Assembly (NCBI GenBank): GCA_964373925.1
Contig: CAYJWS010000016.1
Span: 1 to 19,800 of the forward strand
Direction of reading: 5' to 3'
From: CAYJWS01 sp964373925
GTDB taxonomy: Bacteria; Patescibacteriota; Patescibacteriia; Buchananbacterales; GWA2-38-13
Length of the DNA: 19,800 bases
Shown here: positions 14,448 to 19,800 of the stretch, one piece after another
Numbering within the stretch: position 1 is the stretch's first letter
Layout of the letters: every line of letters begins with the position of its first letter
Notes under the pieces: model-generated
Told to the model about the DNA's origin: nothing
The model's database searches: none
Seen by the model: the letters and a program-made list of their open reading frames with translations, nothing else
Program-made: the position numbers and the translations under genes

Positions 14448-16106
14448 ATGAAGAAACAGATTTTAGTAGCAGCAGCTTGGCCTTATGCTAATGGTTCTTT
14501 ACATCTCGGACATGTGGCTGGATTGATTGGCGCTGATATCATAGCTCGGTATCATAGACTACATGGAGATGACGTACTTTTTGTTTCGGGAAGTGATTGT
14601 CACGGCACTCCCATAGCTGTTGAGGCTGAACAACAGGGAGTCCATCCTTCTGTTATTGCGGATAAATACCATAAAGAGTTTGTTGAAACACTTATATCTG
14701 GTTTAAATTTTTCGTACGATATTTACACGAAGACGACAACTGAAACTCACCAAAAGGTAGTTCAGGATATATTCTTAAAGTTGTATCGAGAAAATTATAT
14801 CTATACCAAAACCGAAGAGCTTCCATACTGTCAGAACTGCCAACGATTTCTCCCCGACCGTTATGTCGAAGGTGAATGCTCTATTTGTCATTTTCAAGGA
14901 GCTCGCGGGGATCAGTGTGATGAATGTGGAAATTTATTAGATCCTCGTCAACTTGTGAATCCTCGATGTAAAATATGCTTTCAATCACCCGAGTGGTGCC
15001 CAACTGAACATTTCTTTTTTAAGCTTTCAGCATTTCAAGATAAACTCAAGAAGTGGGTTGAAAAAAGCCAAAGTTGGCGTATCAATGCCAAAAATTTTAC
15101 AGTAAAATTTCTTGAGCAAGGATTACATGATAGGGCAATTACCAGAGATACGCAATGGGGAATTCCCATCCCACTTTCAGGGTATGAAAGCAAGCGAATT
15201 TATGTTTGGTTTGAAGCGGTGTGTGGCTATTTGTCTGCCAGTATTGAATGGTCACAAGTACATGGTACAAAAGATTTGTGGCAGAAATTTTGGGTAAATG
15301 ATTCTGCCATTCATTATTATGTTCACGGCAAGGACAATATTCTTTTTCACACAATTGTTTGGCCAGCTATTTTGATAGGAAATGGAGAACTTCATTTACC
15401 AGATAAAATAATTTCATCTGAATATTTGACTCTAGAGAAGAAGCAGTTTTCCAAGAGTCGCCATTGGGCTGTTCTCGTTCCTGATTTTCTTGTTAAATTC
15501 GATCCAGATACTTTACGGTATTATCTTGTGGTTAGTGGACCCGAAAGCGCCGATGCTGATTTTTCATGGTCCGAGTATCTTCTCCGGACAAATTCTGAAC
15601 TCATCGCAACCTTTGGGAATTTTGTCCATCGGACACTTTCTTTAGTGAAGTCAAATTTCCCAAGCGGGGTCAAATTTCCAGAAAGGTTGGATCGGCGAGA
15701 TGAAGAATTTATTTCACTCACCAAGAAGTCGTTTATCACGGTTGGTGAGGCTATTGAGGCAGGACGCTTTCGTGAAGGGCTTCGCACCATCTTTTCTTTA
15801 ACGGAGGAAGGAAATCGTTACATCAATGACGCTGCTCCATGGAATACAGTTAAAAGCGATCTCGCGAGAGCTGAACGAAATCTTGCTGTAGCAACGCAAG
15901 CGATTCAAAGCTTGGCAGTATTGCTCAATCCATATCTCCCAAGATCATCGGAAAAAATATGCAACATCTTAGGAGTTGATATTCATGATCTGCAATGGGA
16001 ATATAGAATATCTTCTCAATTTAATGTTGGCGACCTTAAACCCATCTATCGAAAGCTCGAAAAGACCGATATCGAAAAAGAACATTCACATCTTGGGAAA
16101 GAATAA
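14448..16106 (+). CDS. metG: Methionyl-tRNA synthetase
   Basis: This 552-aa class I aminoacyl-tRNA synthetase joins methionine to tRNA-Met in the cytoplasm. The HLGH signature is at 19-22 (GSLHLGHVAG). The connective-peptide domain has two complete zinc knuckles: C128/C131 with C144/C147, and C157/C160 with C174/C177. GKDNILFH is followed by the second signature, which reads KQFSKSR (about 332-338) where KMSKS or KFSKS is usual, so the first Lys is replaced or shifted. The helical anticodon-binding domain follows, with NDAAPWN and a closing LKPIYRKLEKTDIEKE. It lacks the optional C-terminal tRNA-binding (EMAP-like) domain. The start is fixed by AAAGGAG at 14431-14437. It has its own promoter and terminator, so it is probably separate from the RiPP genes downstream. 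It is probably the housekeeping enzyme. Confidence 0.96.
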   Translation: MKKQILVAAAWPYANGSLHLGHVAGLIGADIIARYHRLHGDDVLFVSGSDCHGTPIAVEAEQQGVHPSVIADKYHKEFVETLISGLNFSYDIYTKTTTETHQKVVQDIFLKLYRENYIYTKTEELPYCQNCQRFLPDRYVEGECSICHFQGARGDQCDECGNLLDPRQLVNPRCKICFQSPEWCPTEHFFFKLSAFQDKLKKWVEKSQSWRINAKNFTVKFLEQGLHDRAITRDTQWGIPIPLSGYESKRIYVWFEAVCGYLSASIEWSQVHGTKDLWQKFWVNDSAIHYYVHGKDNILFHTIVWPAILIGNGELHLPDKIISSEYLTLEKKQFSKSRHWAVLVPDFLVKFDPDTLRYYLVVSGPESADADFSWSEYLLRTNSELIATFGNFVHRTLSLVKSNFPSGVKFPERLDRRDEEFISLTKKSFITVGEAIEAGRFREGLRTIFSLTEEGNRYINDAAPWNTVKSDLARAERNLAVATQAIQSLAVLLNPYLPRSSEKICNILGVDIHDLQWEYRISSQFNVGDLKPIYRKLEKTDIEKEHSHLGKE

Positions 16107-16120
16107 AAAATTAAATTGTT

Positions 16121-16163
16121 GGGGCTCAGTTAGTGTTGAAACTTACTGAGCCCCGTTTCTTAA
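16121..16163 (+). terminator. Rho-independent terminator of metG
   Basis: GGGGCTCAGTTAGT (16121-16134) pairs with ACTTACTGAGCCCC (16141-16154), 14 pairs with one T/T mismatch and a 6-base loop, followed by GTTTCTT. Confidence 0.88.
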
Positions 16164-16166
16164 ACT
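16136..16166 (+). promoter_or_regulatory. Possible promoter of the RiPP operon inside the metG terminator
   Basis: TTGAAA (16136-16141) in the terminator loop and TAAACT (16161-16166) are 19 bp apart. The ATG at 16174 is seven bases later and has no Shine-Dalgarno, so the mRNA would be leaderless, as at 7116. The -10 box matches only four of six bases and the spacing is long. Confidence 0.3.
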
Positions 16167-16173
16167 AAAATGT

Positions 16174-16962
16174 ATGTCATTAATAGAGATACAACAGTTT
16201 ACTGCCAGACTTTTCACTGATAAAACTTTTCTCATTCTCTTTACAAAGTGTCCAGATAAAACTTTTAAAGATTATCATTTAACCAATAAAGAGAAGAATT
16301 TTTTACTTCTTTTGAATACTAAAGATTTGTTTACATTTTCAAAGATTATTGAGAAAAATAGATTTAGAAAAATTGAATTTGCTTTTCCCGTCTCTTTAAG
16401 ATTATTTGGAGAGGTAATGAAAGCGCTACACCATCGTTTTTATCTTATTCATCCCGTAATACCTAAAATATATGCGGAAGAGATACGCGACTTCGGTGAT
16501 TACTTTGCAGAACTTATTTATAATATTAAAGAGATTCCCCCATATGCATCAGATCTTTTTAAGTATGAATTATTACATTACCTAGTTGTATATTCTAAAA
16601 AAGAGCATTTTTTTCCTTCTATGAATTTGACAAAATTATGGATGAAATCAAAATACTTTATTGTTCCAAACGCCGAGATTGCCAAATTCTATTATAATCC
16701 AATAAAGATAATCGAAGCAGTACAACAAAATCAACCCCCTCTTGTTGTGCAGGATGATGTTTGGTTATTTTTCCAAAAAATAATGGGTAAAAACGCAGTC
16801 AAAGTTTTTCAAGTATCTGAGACAACCGCACGACTCATTTTATTTTGTCGAGAAGGAATTTTAGGTAAAGATATTTGTAAATTATTTTCACAAGTTTCAT
16901 CAAAAAATATAAAAGATATACTGCAATCTCTTTTAGAGAAGAGAATAATATATTTTATATGA
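16174..16962 (+). CDS. MNIO partner protein (MbnC/TglI/BufC-like) with leader-like N-terminus
   Basis: This 262-aa protein is predicted to bind the precursor peptide and the MNIO enzyme encoded next. Residues about 1-60 (FTARLFTDKTFLILF ... LTNKEKNFLLLLN) have the pattern of a short helical LLTDxxLRxxFxxDP...GLTxEExxLL module seen in RiPP-related proteins. Residues about 65-140 (FPVSLRLFG ... RDFGDYFAELI ... PPYASDLFKYELLHYLV) resemble the helical part of DUF2063-type partners. The rest (about 160-262) resembles their C-terminal domain, though weakly. Known partners of this kind (MbnC, TglI) form a complex with their MNIO and help dock the substrate. The gene overlaps the MNIO gene by four bases (ATGA), implying coupled translation. 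There is no Shine-Dalgarno. Assignment rests on pattern and context. Confidence 0.62.
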   Translation: MSLIEIQQFTARLFTDKTFLILFTKCPDKTFKDYHLTNKEKNFLLLLNTKDLFTFSKIIEKNRFRKIEFAFPVSLRLFGEVMKALHHRFYLIHPVIPKIYAEEIRDFGDYFAELIYNIKEIPPYASDLFKYELLHYLVVYSKKEHFFPSMNLTKLWMKSKYFIVPNAEIAKFYYNPIKIIEAVQQNQPPLVVQDDVWLFFQKIMGKNAVKVFQVSETTARLILFCREGILGKDICKLFSQVSSKNIKDILQSLLEKRIIYFI

Positions 16963-17816
16963 GCACATTAAACAAAATCCCATTTTTAGGTTCTGGAATT
17001 TCTGTACGCCCGCAGATACTTGGGAATATTATGGCACATTATAAAGAGATAGATGTTGTTGAGATTATTCCTGAACAATATTTTCGATGGACGGAAGAAG
17101 AACAGCAAGAAATTTATCAATTGAATTCTTTATTTAAGATTGTGCCTCATGGTGTAAATTTATCTATAGCTACCGCCTCCCCCGTTGAAGATGAATATCT
17201 CGAGCAAATAAAGAGAGTGATCAAAATTTTTCATTCCCCATACTATGGAGATCATCTAACTATTACGCGTGTTCCAGGTATTGATATTGATCATCTCTCG
17301 CCAGTTTGGTATACCAAGGAATTGCTGGATATAGTTTCTGTTAAAGTAAATCATATTCAGGAGCTTCTCGGAATTCCTTTTATTTTTGAGAATATGACTC
17401 ATCATATCCAATTACCAAAATTTGATATGAACGAAGTGGAATTTATAAATCAACTTGTTGAAAGAACGCAATGCGGACTTTTACTGGATATCACAAATGT
17501 TTATACAAACTCAGTCAATTTTCATTTTAATCCCATAGATTTTGTAAAACAATTGCCATTAGATTATGTGGTTCAAATACATGTTGCTGGCGGAGAGTGG
17601 GTAGATGGAGTTCTTGAGGATAGCCAATCTCAAAGAGTCCCCCATGAAATTTGGAGGATATTTGATTATATAGCGCAACATGCGCAACCGAAAGTATGCA
17701 TTTTAGAACGGGATAGAAATTTTCCCCGATTTTCTGAACTGTTGGATGAGATTGACAAAGCTCGTAGTTATATGATAAAATCAACCTTACACAAAGGTCG
17801 TAAGTCAAAAACTTAA
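16959..17816 (+). CDS. MNIO (DUF692) multinuclear iron-dependent oxidative enzyme
   Basis: The 285-aa TIM-barrel protein is of the MbnB/TglH/BufB superfamily, which uses two or three iron ions and O2 to remodel residues (often Cys or Asp) in ribosomally made peptides. Visible signature residues in order: H64 (PHGVNLSI), H99 (YYGDHLTI), E144-N145 (FIFENMT), D177 and N180 (LLLDITNVYTN), H208 (VQIHVAGG), D221 (LEDSQSQRVPHEIW) and E250 (ILERDRNFP). The usual D-(S/T)-H metal motif reads D-S-Q here, so one likely iron ligand is Gln223. The gene starts inside the stop of its partner gene (ATGA). It is followed after 23 bases by a 22-codon Cys-containing frame and then a 324-aa gene. It probably modifies that short peptide; the reaction is unknown. 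Confidence 0.88.
   Translation: MSTLNKIPFLGSGISVRPQILGNIMAHYKEIDVVEIIPEQYFRWTEEEQQEIYQLNSLFKIVPHGVNLSIATASPVEDEYLEQIKRVIKIFHSPYYGDHLTITRVPGIDIDHLSPVWYTKELLDIVSVKVNHIQELLGIPFIFENMTHHIQLPKFDMNEVEFINQLVERTQCGLLLDITNVYTNSVNFHFNPIDFVKQLPLDYVVQIHVAGGEWVDGVLEDSQSQRVPHEIWRIFDYIAQHAQPKVCILERDRNFPRFSELLDEIDKARSYMIKSTLHKGRKSKT
17752..17779 (+). promoter_or_regulatory. Possible internal promoter ahead of the candidate precursor peptide
   Basis: A consensus TTGACA (17752-17757), 16 bp, GATAAA (17774-17779), inside the last codons of the MNIO gene. A transcript would start near 17786, about 54 bases before the peptide ATG, and would allow the precursor to be made in excess of the enzymes. Confidence 0.35.
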
Positions 17817-17839
17817 ATTTACTATTAACTCAAAACCTT

Positions 17840-17908
17840 ATGGAATTTACAATTCAGGAAGTATTAACAACCGAGGTAGAGACAAAAGAAAAAATGTGCG
17901 GTGACTAA
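17840..17908 (+). CDS. Candidate RiPP precursor peptide (22 aa)
   Basis: The 22-codon frame begins MEFTIQEV, continues through an acidic stretch rich in Thr and Glu, and ends KEKMCGD before TAA. It lies 23 bases after the MNIO stop and 43 bases before the next gene, on the same strand. Layout fits a short precursor: an acidic amphipathic leader of about 17 residues and a core ending in a single Cys followed by Gly-Asp. MNIO enzymes are known to act on Cys (MbnB, TglH, bufferins) and on C-terminal Asp (aminopyruvatide), and both residues are here. MbnA precursors are only slightly longer. There is no clear ribosome site, so translation may be coupled to the MNIO gene. A chance frame of this length is possible; position and composition are the argument. 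Confidence 0.5.
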   Translation: MEFTIQEVLTTEVETKEKMCGD

Positions 17909-17951
17909 ATAAAAGTATTTTGGATTGCAATAAAAAAGGAGGATTTGTCCT

Positions 17952-18926
17952 TTGAAGTTTTTGAGATTTCTCAATTATAAACAGAAAAGAAAGTTGGATT
18001 CACTATCTATTCCGCAGCTTGTTCGAAGTACACAATCATCCGCCTTTATTGAGTATCGACAGAATGCACTTGAAACTTCAGAAAAAATAGCAGGAGATGT
18101 TGTAAGAATTAGAGATTTTACCCAAGAACTTAAAAAGGCATGGCAGGAACACAATAATCATGCACTTATATTAGATGAATTTTTGTGTCGTCTAGCACAA
18201 AGTAGAAGTGAGATACTTACTATAGAAAAAATATTGTGGCTCAAGAATATATTTAGGATTGTTTTTGAAGTTGAAAGAAAGAAATTTATCTATTCGCTGG
18301 CAATAAAAAAAGTATTAGATTCTGTTCTAGAAAGATTAAAAAGGAGATATTATTTTTTTGATGTGCATGATATTTCTTTATTGCTCACTTCTTCACAAGG
18401 AACATTTTGGACTACTTATCATACTCAACACCAACAATGGATAGTGAACAAGCGTCTCAAAAGAGCAAAGTATCCAAGCATTACTGCTGATTTTCTTTTT
18501 CAGCAATACCATCTTTTAGATGAAGATTTGTTTAAAATACGACTAGAGAAGTTTGTTGATCAATATAAAGTTTCAATTTCTGAATTAATACGACGGATAG
18601 AAGAGTCATTGCAGTTTGATCGCTTACATTGGATCCATAAATTTTATTTGACGATTGAACGGCCAGATCTTCGGGAATTCGATGAGCTACTTATGTTTGA
18701 TAATGTTACAGAACCACTCTATCGCTGTCAATGGTGGGGGATGCCAGATTTTTTATTCAGGCGATATGTGGTACTGTTATTAAATACTTATAAGCTTCTT
18801 GGTAGAGGGCAAAATTTTTTTGAGTATAGTTTAGGTGAAGTGCTAGAAGCATTTGATGGTCTTTTGAAACAAGTGAGAAAGTATAAAAAATGTACAATTG
18901 ATTTTTCGGAAGTAGTATCTATTTAA
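17952..18926 (+). CDS. Unrecognised 324-aa mostly helical protein in the RiPP operon
   Basis: The protein starts at a TTG (MKFLRFLNYKQKRK) chosen because AGGAGG at 17937-17942 lies nine bases before it. The sequence is predicted mostly helical and basic, without signal peptide or membrane spans. Notable stretches are the aromatic TFWTTYHTQHQQW (about 150-163, with two His), YRCQWWGMPDFLFRRY (about 255-270) and a C-terminal YKKC. No family is recognised, and no kinase, ATP-grasp, radical-SAM or methyltransferase motif is seen. It is co-directional with the MNIO genes, 43 bases after the candidate peptide, and a terminator follows directly, so it closes the operon. It could be a second tailoring, immunity or export-related protein, but the sequence does not say which. 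Confidence 0.7.
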   Translation: MKFLRFLNYKQKRKLDSLSIPQLVRSTQSSAFIEYRQNALETSEKIAGDVVRIRDFTQELKKAWQEHNNHALILDEFLCRLAQSRSEILTIEKILWLKNIFRIVFEVERKKFIYSLAIKKVLDSVLERLKRRYYFFDVHDISLLLTSSQGTFWTTYHTQHQQWIVNKRLKRAKYPSITADFLFQQYHLLDEDLFKIRLEKFVDQYKVSISELIRRIEESLQFDRLHWIHKFYLTIERPDLREFDELLMFDNVTEPLYRCQWWGMPDFLFRRYVVLLLNTYKLLGRGQNFFEYSLGEVLEAFDGLLKQVRKYKKCTIDFSEVVSI

Positions 18927-18966
18927 AAAAGAGAAAAGCTGGATTACTTTTCTCTTTTTAGTTTTT
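18926..18966. terminator. Bidirectional terminator between convergent genes
   Basis: AAAAAGAGAAAAG (18926-18938) pairs perfectly with CTTTTCTCTTTTT (18947-18959) across an 8-base loop, with A-tracts and T-tracts on both sides. It serves the RiPP operon on the plus strand and the gene ending at 18989 on the minus strand. Confidence 0.88.
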
Positions 18967-18988
18967 ATACGATGTAAATTTATAGAAT

Positions 18989-19477
18989 TTACCTATTTAA
19001 CTGTGTTGGTGGAGAGGGGGGATGATCATGCGGTGTATGCAATGCTACTATTAAAGAACAAATAAGAATCCCGACGATTCCTATGAGTAGCCATGGATCT
19101 ACCTCTTTAATTCCAATTCGTAGAATTTCAGTAAGTGCTGATACCGTAACAGCGCCTCCAAAAACTAACGCCATTACAATATGGGGATAGCTTGAACCTC
19201 CGCTAAACATAGATAACGTTAGTGTGAATGCTCCCCATGCGCCAAGAGTTCCAGCTAAAAATCCCCAAATACTTCCTTTGCTCGTGAATGAGAAAGTATC
19301 ATTTTTAAATGCCATGCCTATAAGACCACCAATCACGCCCCACATGAGATAGGCAACGCCTATTAATACGTACGGTTTAAAAGGACTATGAAATGCCGAT
19401 CTTGATTGAGCCAGTGTTGGACCATACAGGCCCCAACATAAAGCGGTCAAAAGTGCAAACAGTAAAGGTAATTTCAT
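18989..19477 (-). CDS. DMT/EamA-like small membrane protein (5 TM)
   Basis: The 162-aa protein has five hydrophobic spans: about 3-20 (LLFALLTALCWGLYGPTL), 36-58, 70-92, 98-118 and 127-147. A polar His/Pro tail (HTPHDHPPSPPTQLNR) follows. The opening ALLTALCWGLYGPTL and Gly-rich spans resemble drug/metabolite-transporter (EamA-like) half proteins, which would need to pair to make a full carrier. The ATG at 19477 has AAGGAGG (19490-19484) six bases upstream. It converges on the RiPP operon and shares its terminator. Neighbourhood makes export of a peptide or cofactor conceivable, but nothing in the sequence shows the substrate, and the opposite strand argues against simple co-regulation. Confidence 0.68.
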   Translation of the reverse strand: MKLPLLFALLTALCWGLYGPTLAQSRSAFHSPFKPYVLIGVAYLMWGVIGGLIGMAFKNDTFSFTSKGSIWGFLAGTLGAWGAFTLTLSMFSGGSSYPHIVMALVFGGAVTVSALTEILRIGIKEVDPWLLIGIVGILICSLIVALHTPHDHPPSPPTQLNR

Positions 19478-19597
19478 GTCGTACCTCCTTGACGTGGTGT
19501 TATTTACAATCTTTTAAATAATCGTATTTTAAAAGAACTATTTATAATATTTGGTATTGCACTTGAGGGATCAATGGACGGTTTTATAACTTAGTGA

Positions 19598-19627
19598 ATA
19601 CTAGCATAATATTATTATTTCCGTCAA
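19598..19627 (-). promoter_or_regulatory. Possible promoter of the DMT-like gene
   Basis: On the minus strand, TTGACG (19627-19622), 18 bp, TAGTAT (19603-19598). The leader would be about 115 bases. Otherwise the stretch 19478-19718 holds no gene. Confidence 0.35.
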
Positions 19628-19649
19628 AAATGTATTATATTAGATTTTA

Positions 19650-19658
19650 TGGTATAAT
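19650..19658 (+). promoter_or_regulatory. Extended -10 promoter reading off the right edge
   Basis: TGGTATAAT (19650-19658) is a full extended -10 on the plus strand; no good -35 is needed for this class. No intact plus-strand gene follows within the window, only the GNAT remnant, so it would serve the gene expected to begin at the edge. Confidence 0.4.
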
Positions 19659-19718
19659 AAAAATGATATTTTGAGTGTTTTTTATTTTGGTATTTGTTTG
19701 TTTTGGGTTGTGTTATAA

Positions 19719-19793
19719 GAGGAGATACGGCACGAACGATTAGAGAGGAATCATGGTTTAGAGGGGCAATATAAGATGATAAAAAAGATTTGA
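19719..19793 (+). pseudogene. Decayed C-terminus of a second GNAT gene
   Basis: The frame between a TAA (19716-19718) and TGA (19791-19793) encodes EEIRHERLERN ... GQYKMIKKI. It aligns without gaps to the last 24 residues of the GNAT at 13510 (KEIRDHGLEKK ... GQYRMIKKI), with 15 of 24 identical. The final GATGATAAAAAAGATTTGAA is identical in DNA. An upstream match (LGCVI versus LGFKIV) is in another frame, hinting at a frameshift. There is no start codon or acetyl-CoA motif, so it is a remnant. Confidence 0.7.
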
Positions 19794-19800
19794 AATTTTA

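Noticed and set aside
14218..14451. A 77-codon frame overlapping the metG start by four bases (ATGA)
   Set aside because: It has no ribosome site, has low-complexity AT-rich composition, and contains the strong metG promoter (TTGACA 14351, GATAAT 14373). More likely non-coding leader and promoter DNA.
16237..16246. CTCTTTACAA, resembling the shared leader box
   Set aside because: It lies inside the coding region of the MNIO partner (codons for LFTK), not in a leader; treated as chance.
17952..18926. Assignment of the 324-aa protein as a small LanB/PEARL-type peptide aminoacyl-tRNA ligase
   Set aside because: Such enzymes do accompany some MNIO pairs (TglB with TglHI), but I could not find a convincing motif; only the context suggests it.
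16121..18926. metG and the RiPP genes as one operon
   Set aside because: A strong 14-pair terminator separates them, so metG is read as an independent unit, although read-through cannot be excluded.
1..19800. CRISPR arrays, rRNA or tRNA genes, IS elements and phage integrases
   Set aside because: I saw no regularly spaced repeats, no cloverleaf-type sequence with the conserved GTTCGA arm, no transposase and no recombinase on either strand.

Overview
The window is AT-rich and densely packed. It uses the standard code (TGA, TAA and TAG all act as stops). Most strong starts have an AAGGAGG-type ribosome site, and several genes have near-consensus TTGnnn-N16-18-TATAAT promoters. Small Sec-exported proteins, a lipoprotein, M23 peptidases, Planctomycete-style type I dockerins, an orphan 7TM sensor domain and many unrecognised membrane proteins point to an uncultured bacterium. 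A Patescibacteria/CPR (Parcubacteria-like) lineage is the best guess. This is an inference from gene style, because the window has no rRNA or marker other than metG.

Left half (1-12680), an exported-protein region. Two modular M23 peptidases (36-1319 and 2330-6172) share a middle module with 44-bp and 47-bp perfect nucleotide matches, although their catalytic domains differ; the first is cut short. Between them lies a lipoprotein gene. Next come a small secreted protein, a leaderless-looking small membrane protein on the minus strand, a minus-strand dockerin protein, an 8-TM membrane protein, and a 970-aa secreted alpha/beta-hydrolase with propeller-like repeats, a PKD-like domain and a dockerin. 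Four exported-protein genes carry a GTTCTTTACAA-like box in the 5' leader, and a fifth has a degenerate copy. Clear hairpin terminators separate most units.

Middle (12694-14190). One promoter drives an orphan histidine-kinase-type 7TM domain and a GNAT acetyltransferase. Six bases after the GNAT stop is an 11-codon stub that looks like the start of an NAD-dependent epimerase gene.

Right half (14351-19800). metG has its own promoter and terminator. After it comes the most interesting part: an apparent RiPP (modified peptide) operon. It holds a partner/recognition protein with a leader-like N-terminus (16174-16962), an overlapping MNIO/DUF692 iron oxygenase (16959-17816), a 22-codon open frame ending in Met-Cys-Gly-Asp that is a candidate precursor (17840-17908), and an unrecognised 324-aa protein with a TTG start and strong ribosome site (17952-18926). 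A bidirectional terminator separates this operon from a convergent 5-TM DMT-like protein. The last 80 bases hold a decayed second copy of the GNAT C-terminus. It is placed so that the next gene would start at base 19800 with the same spacing as the epimerase stub, so the whole metG-RiPP block is bracketed by two versions of the same gene junction.
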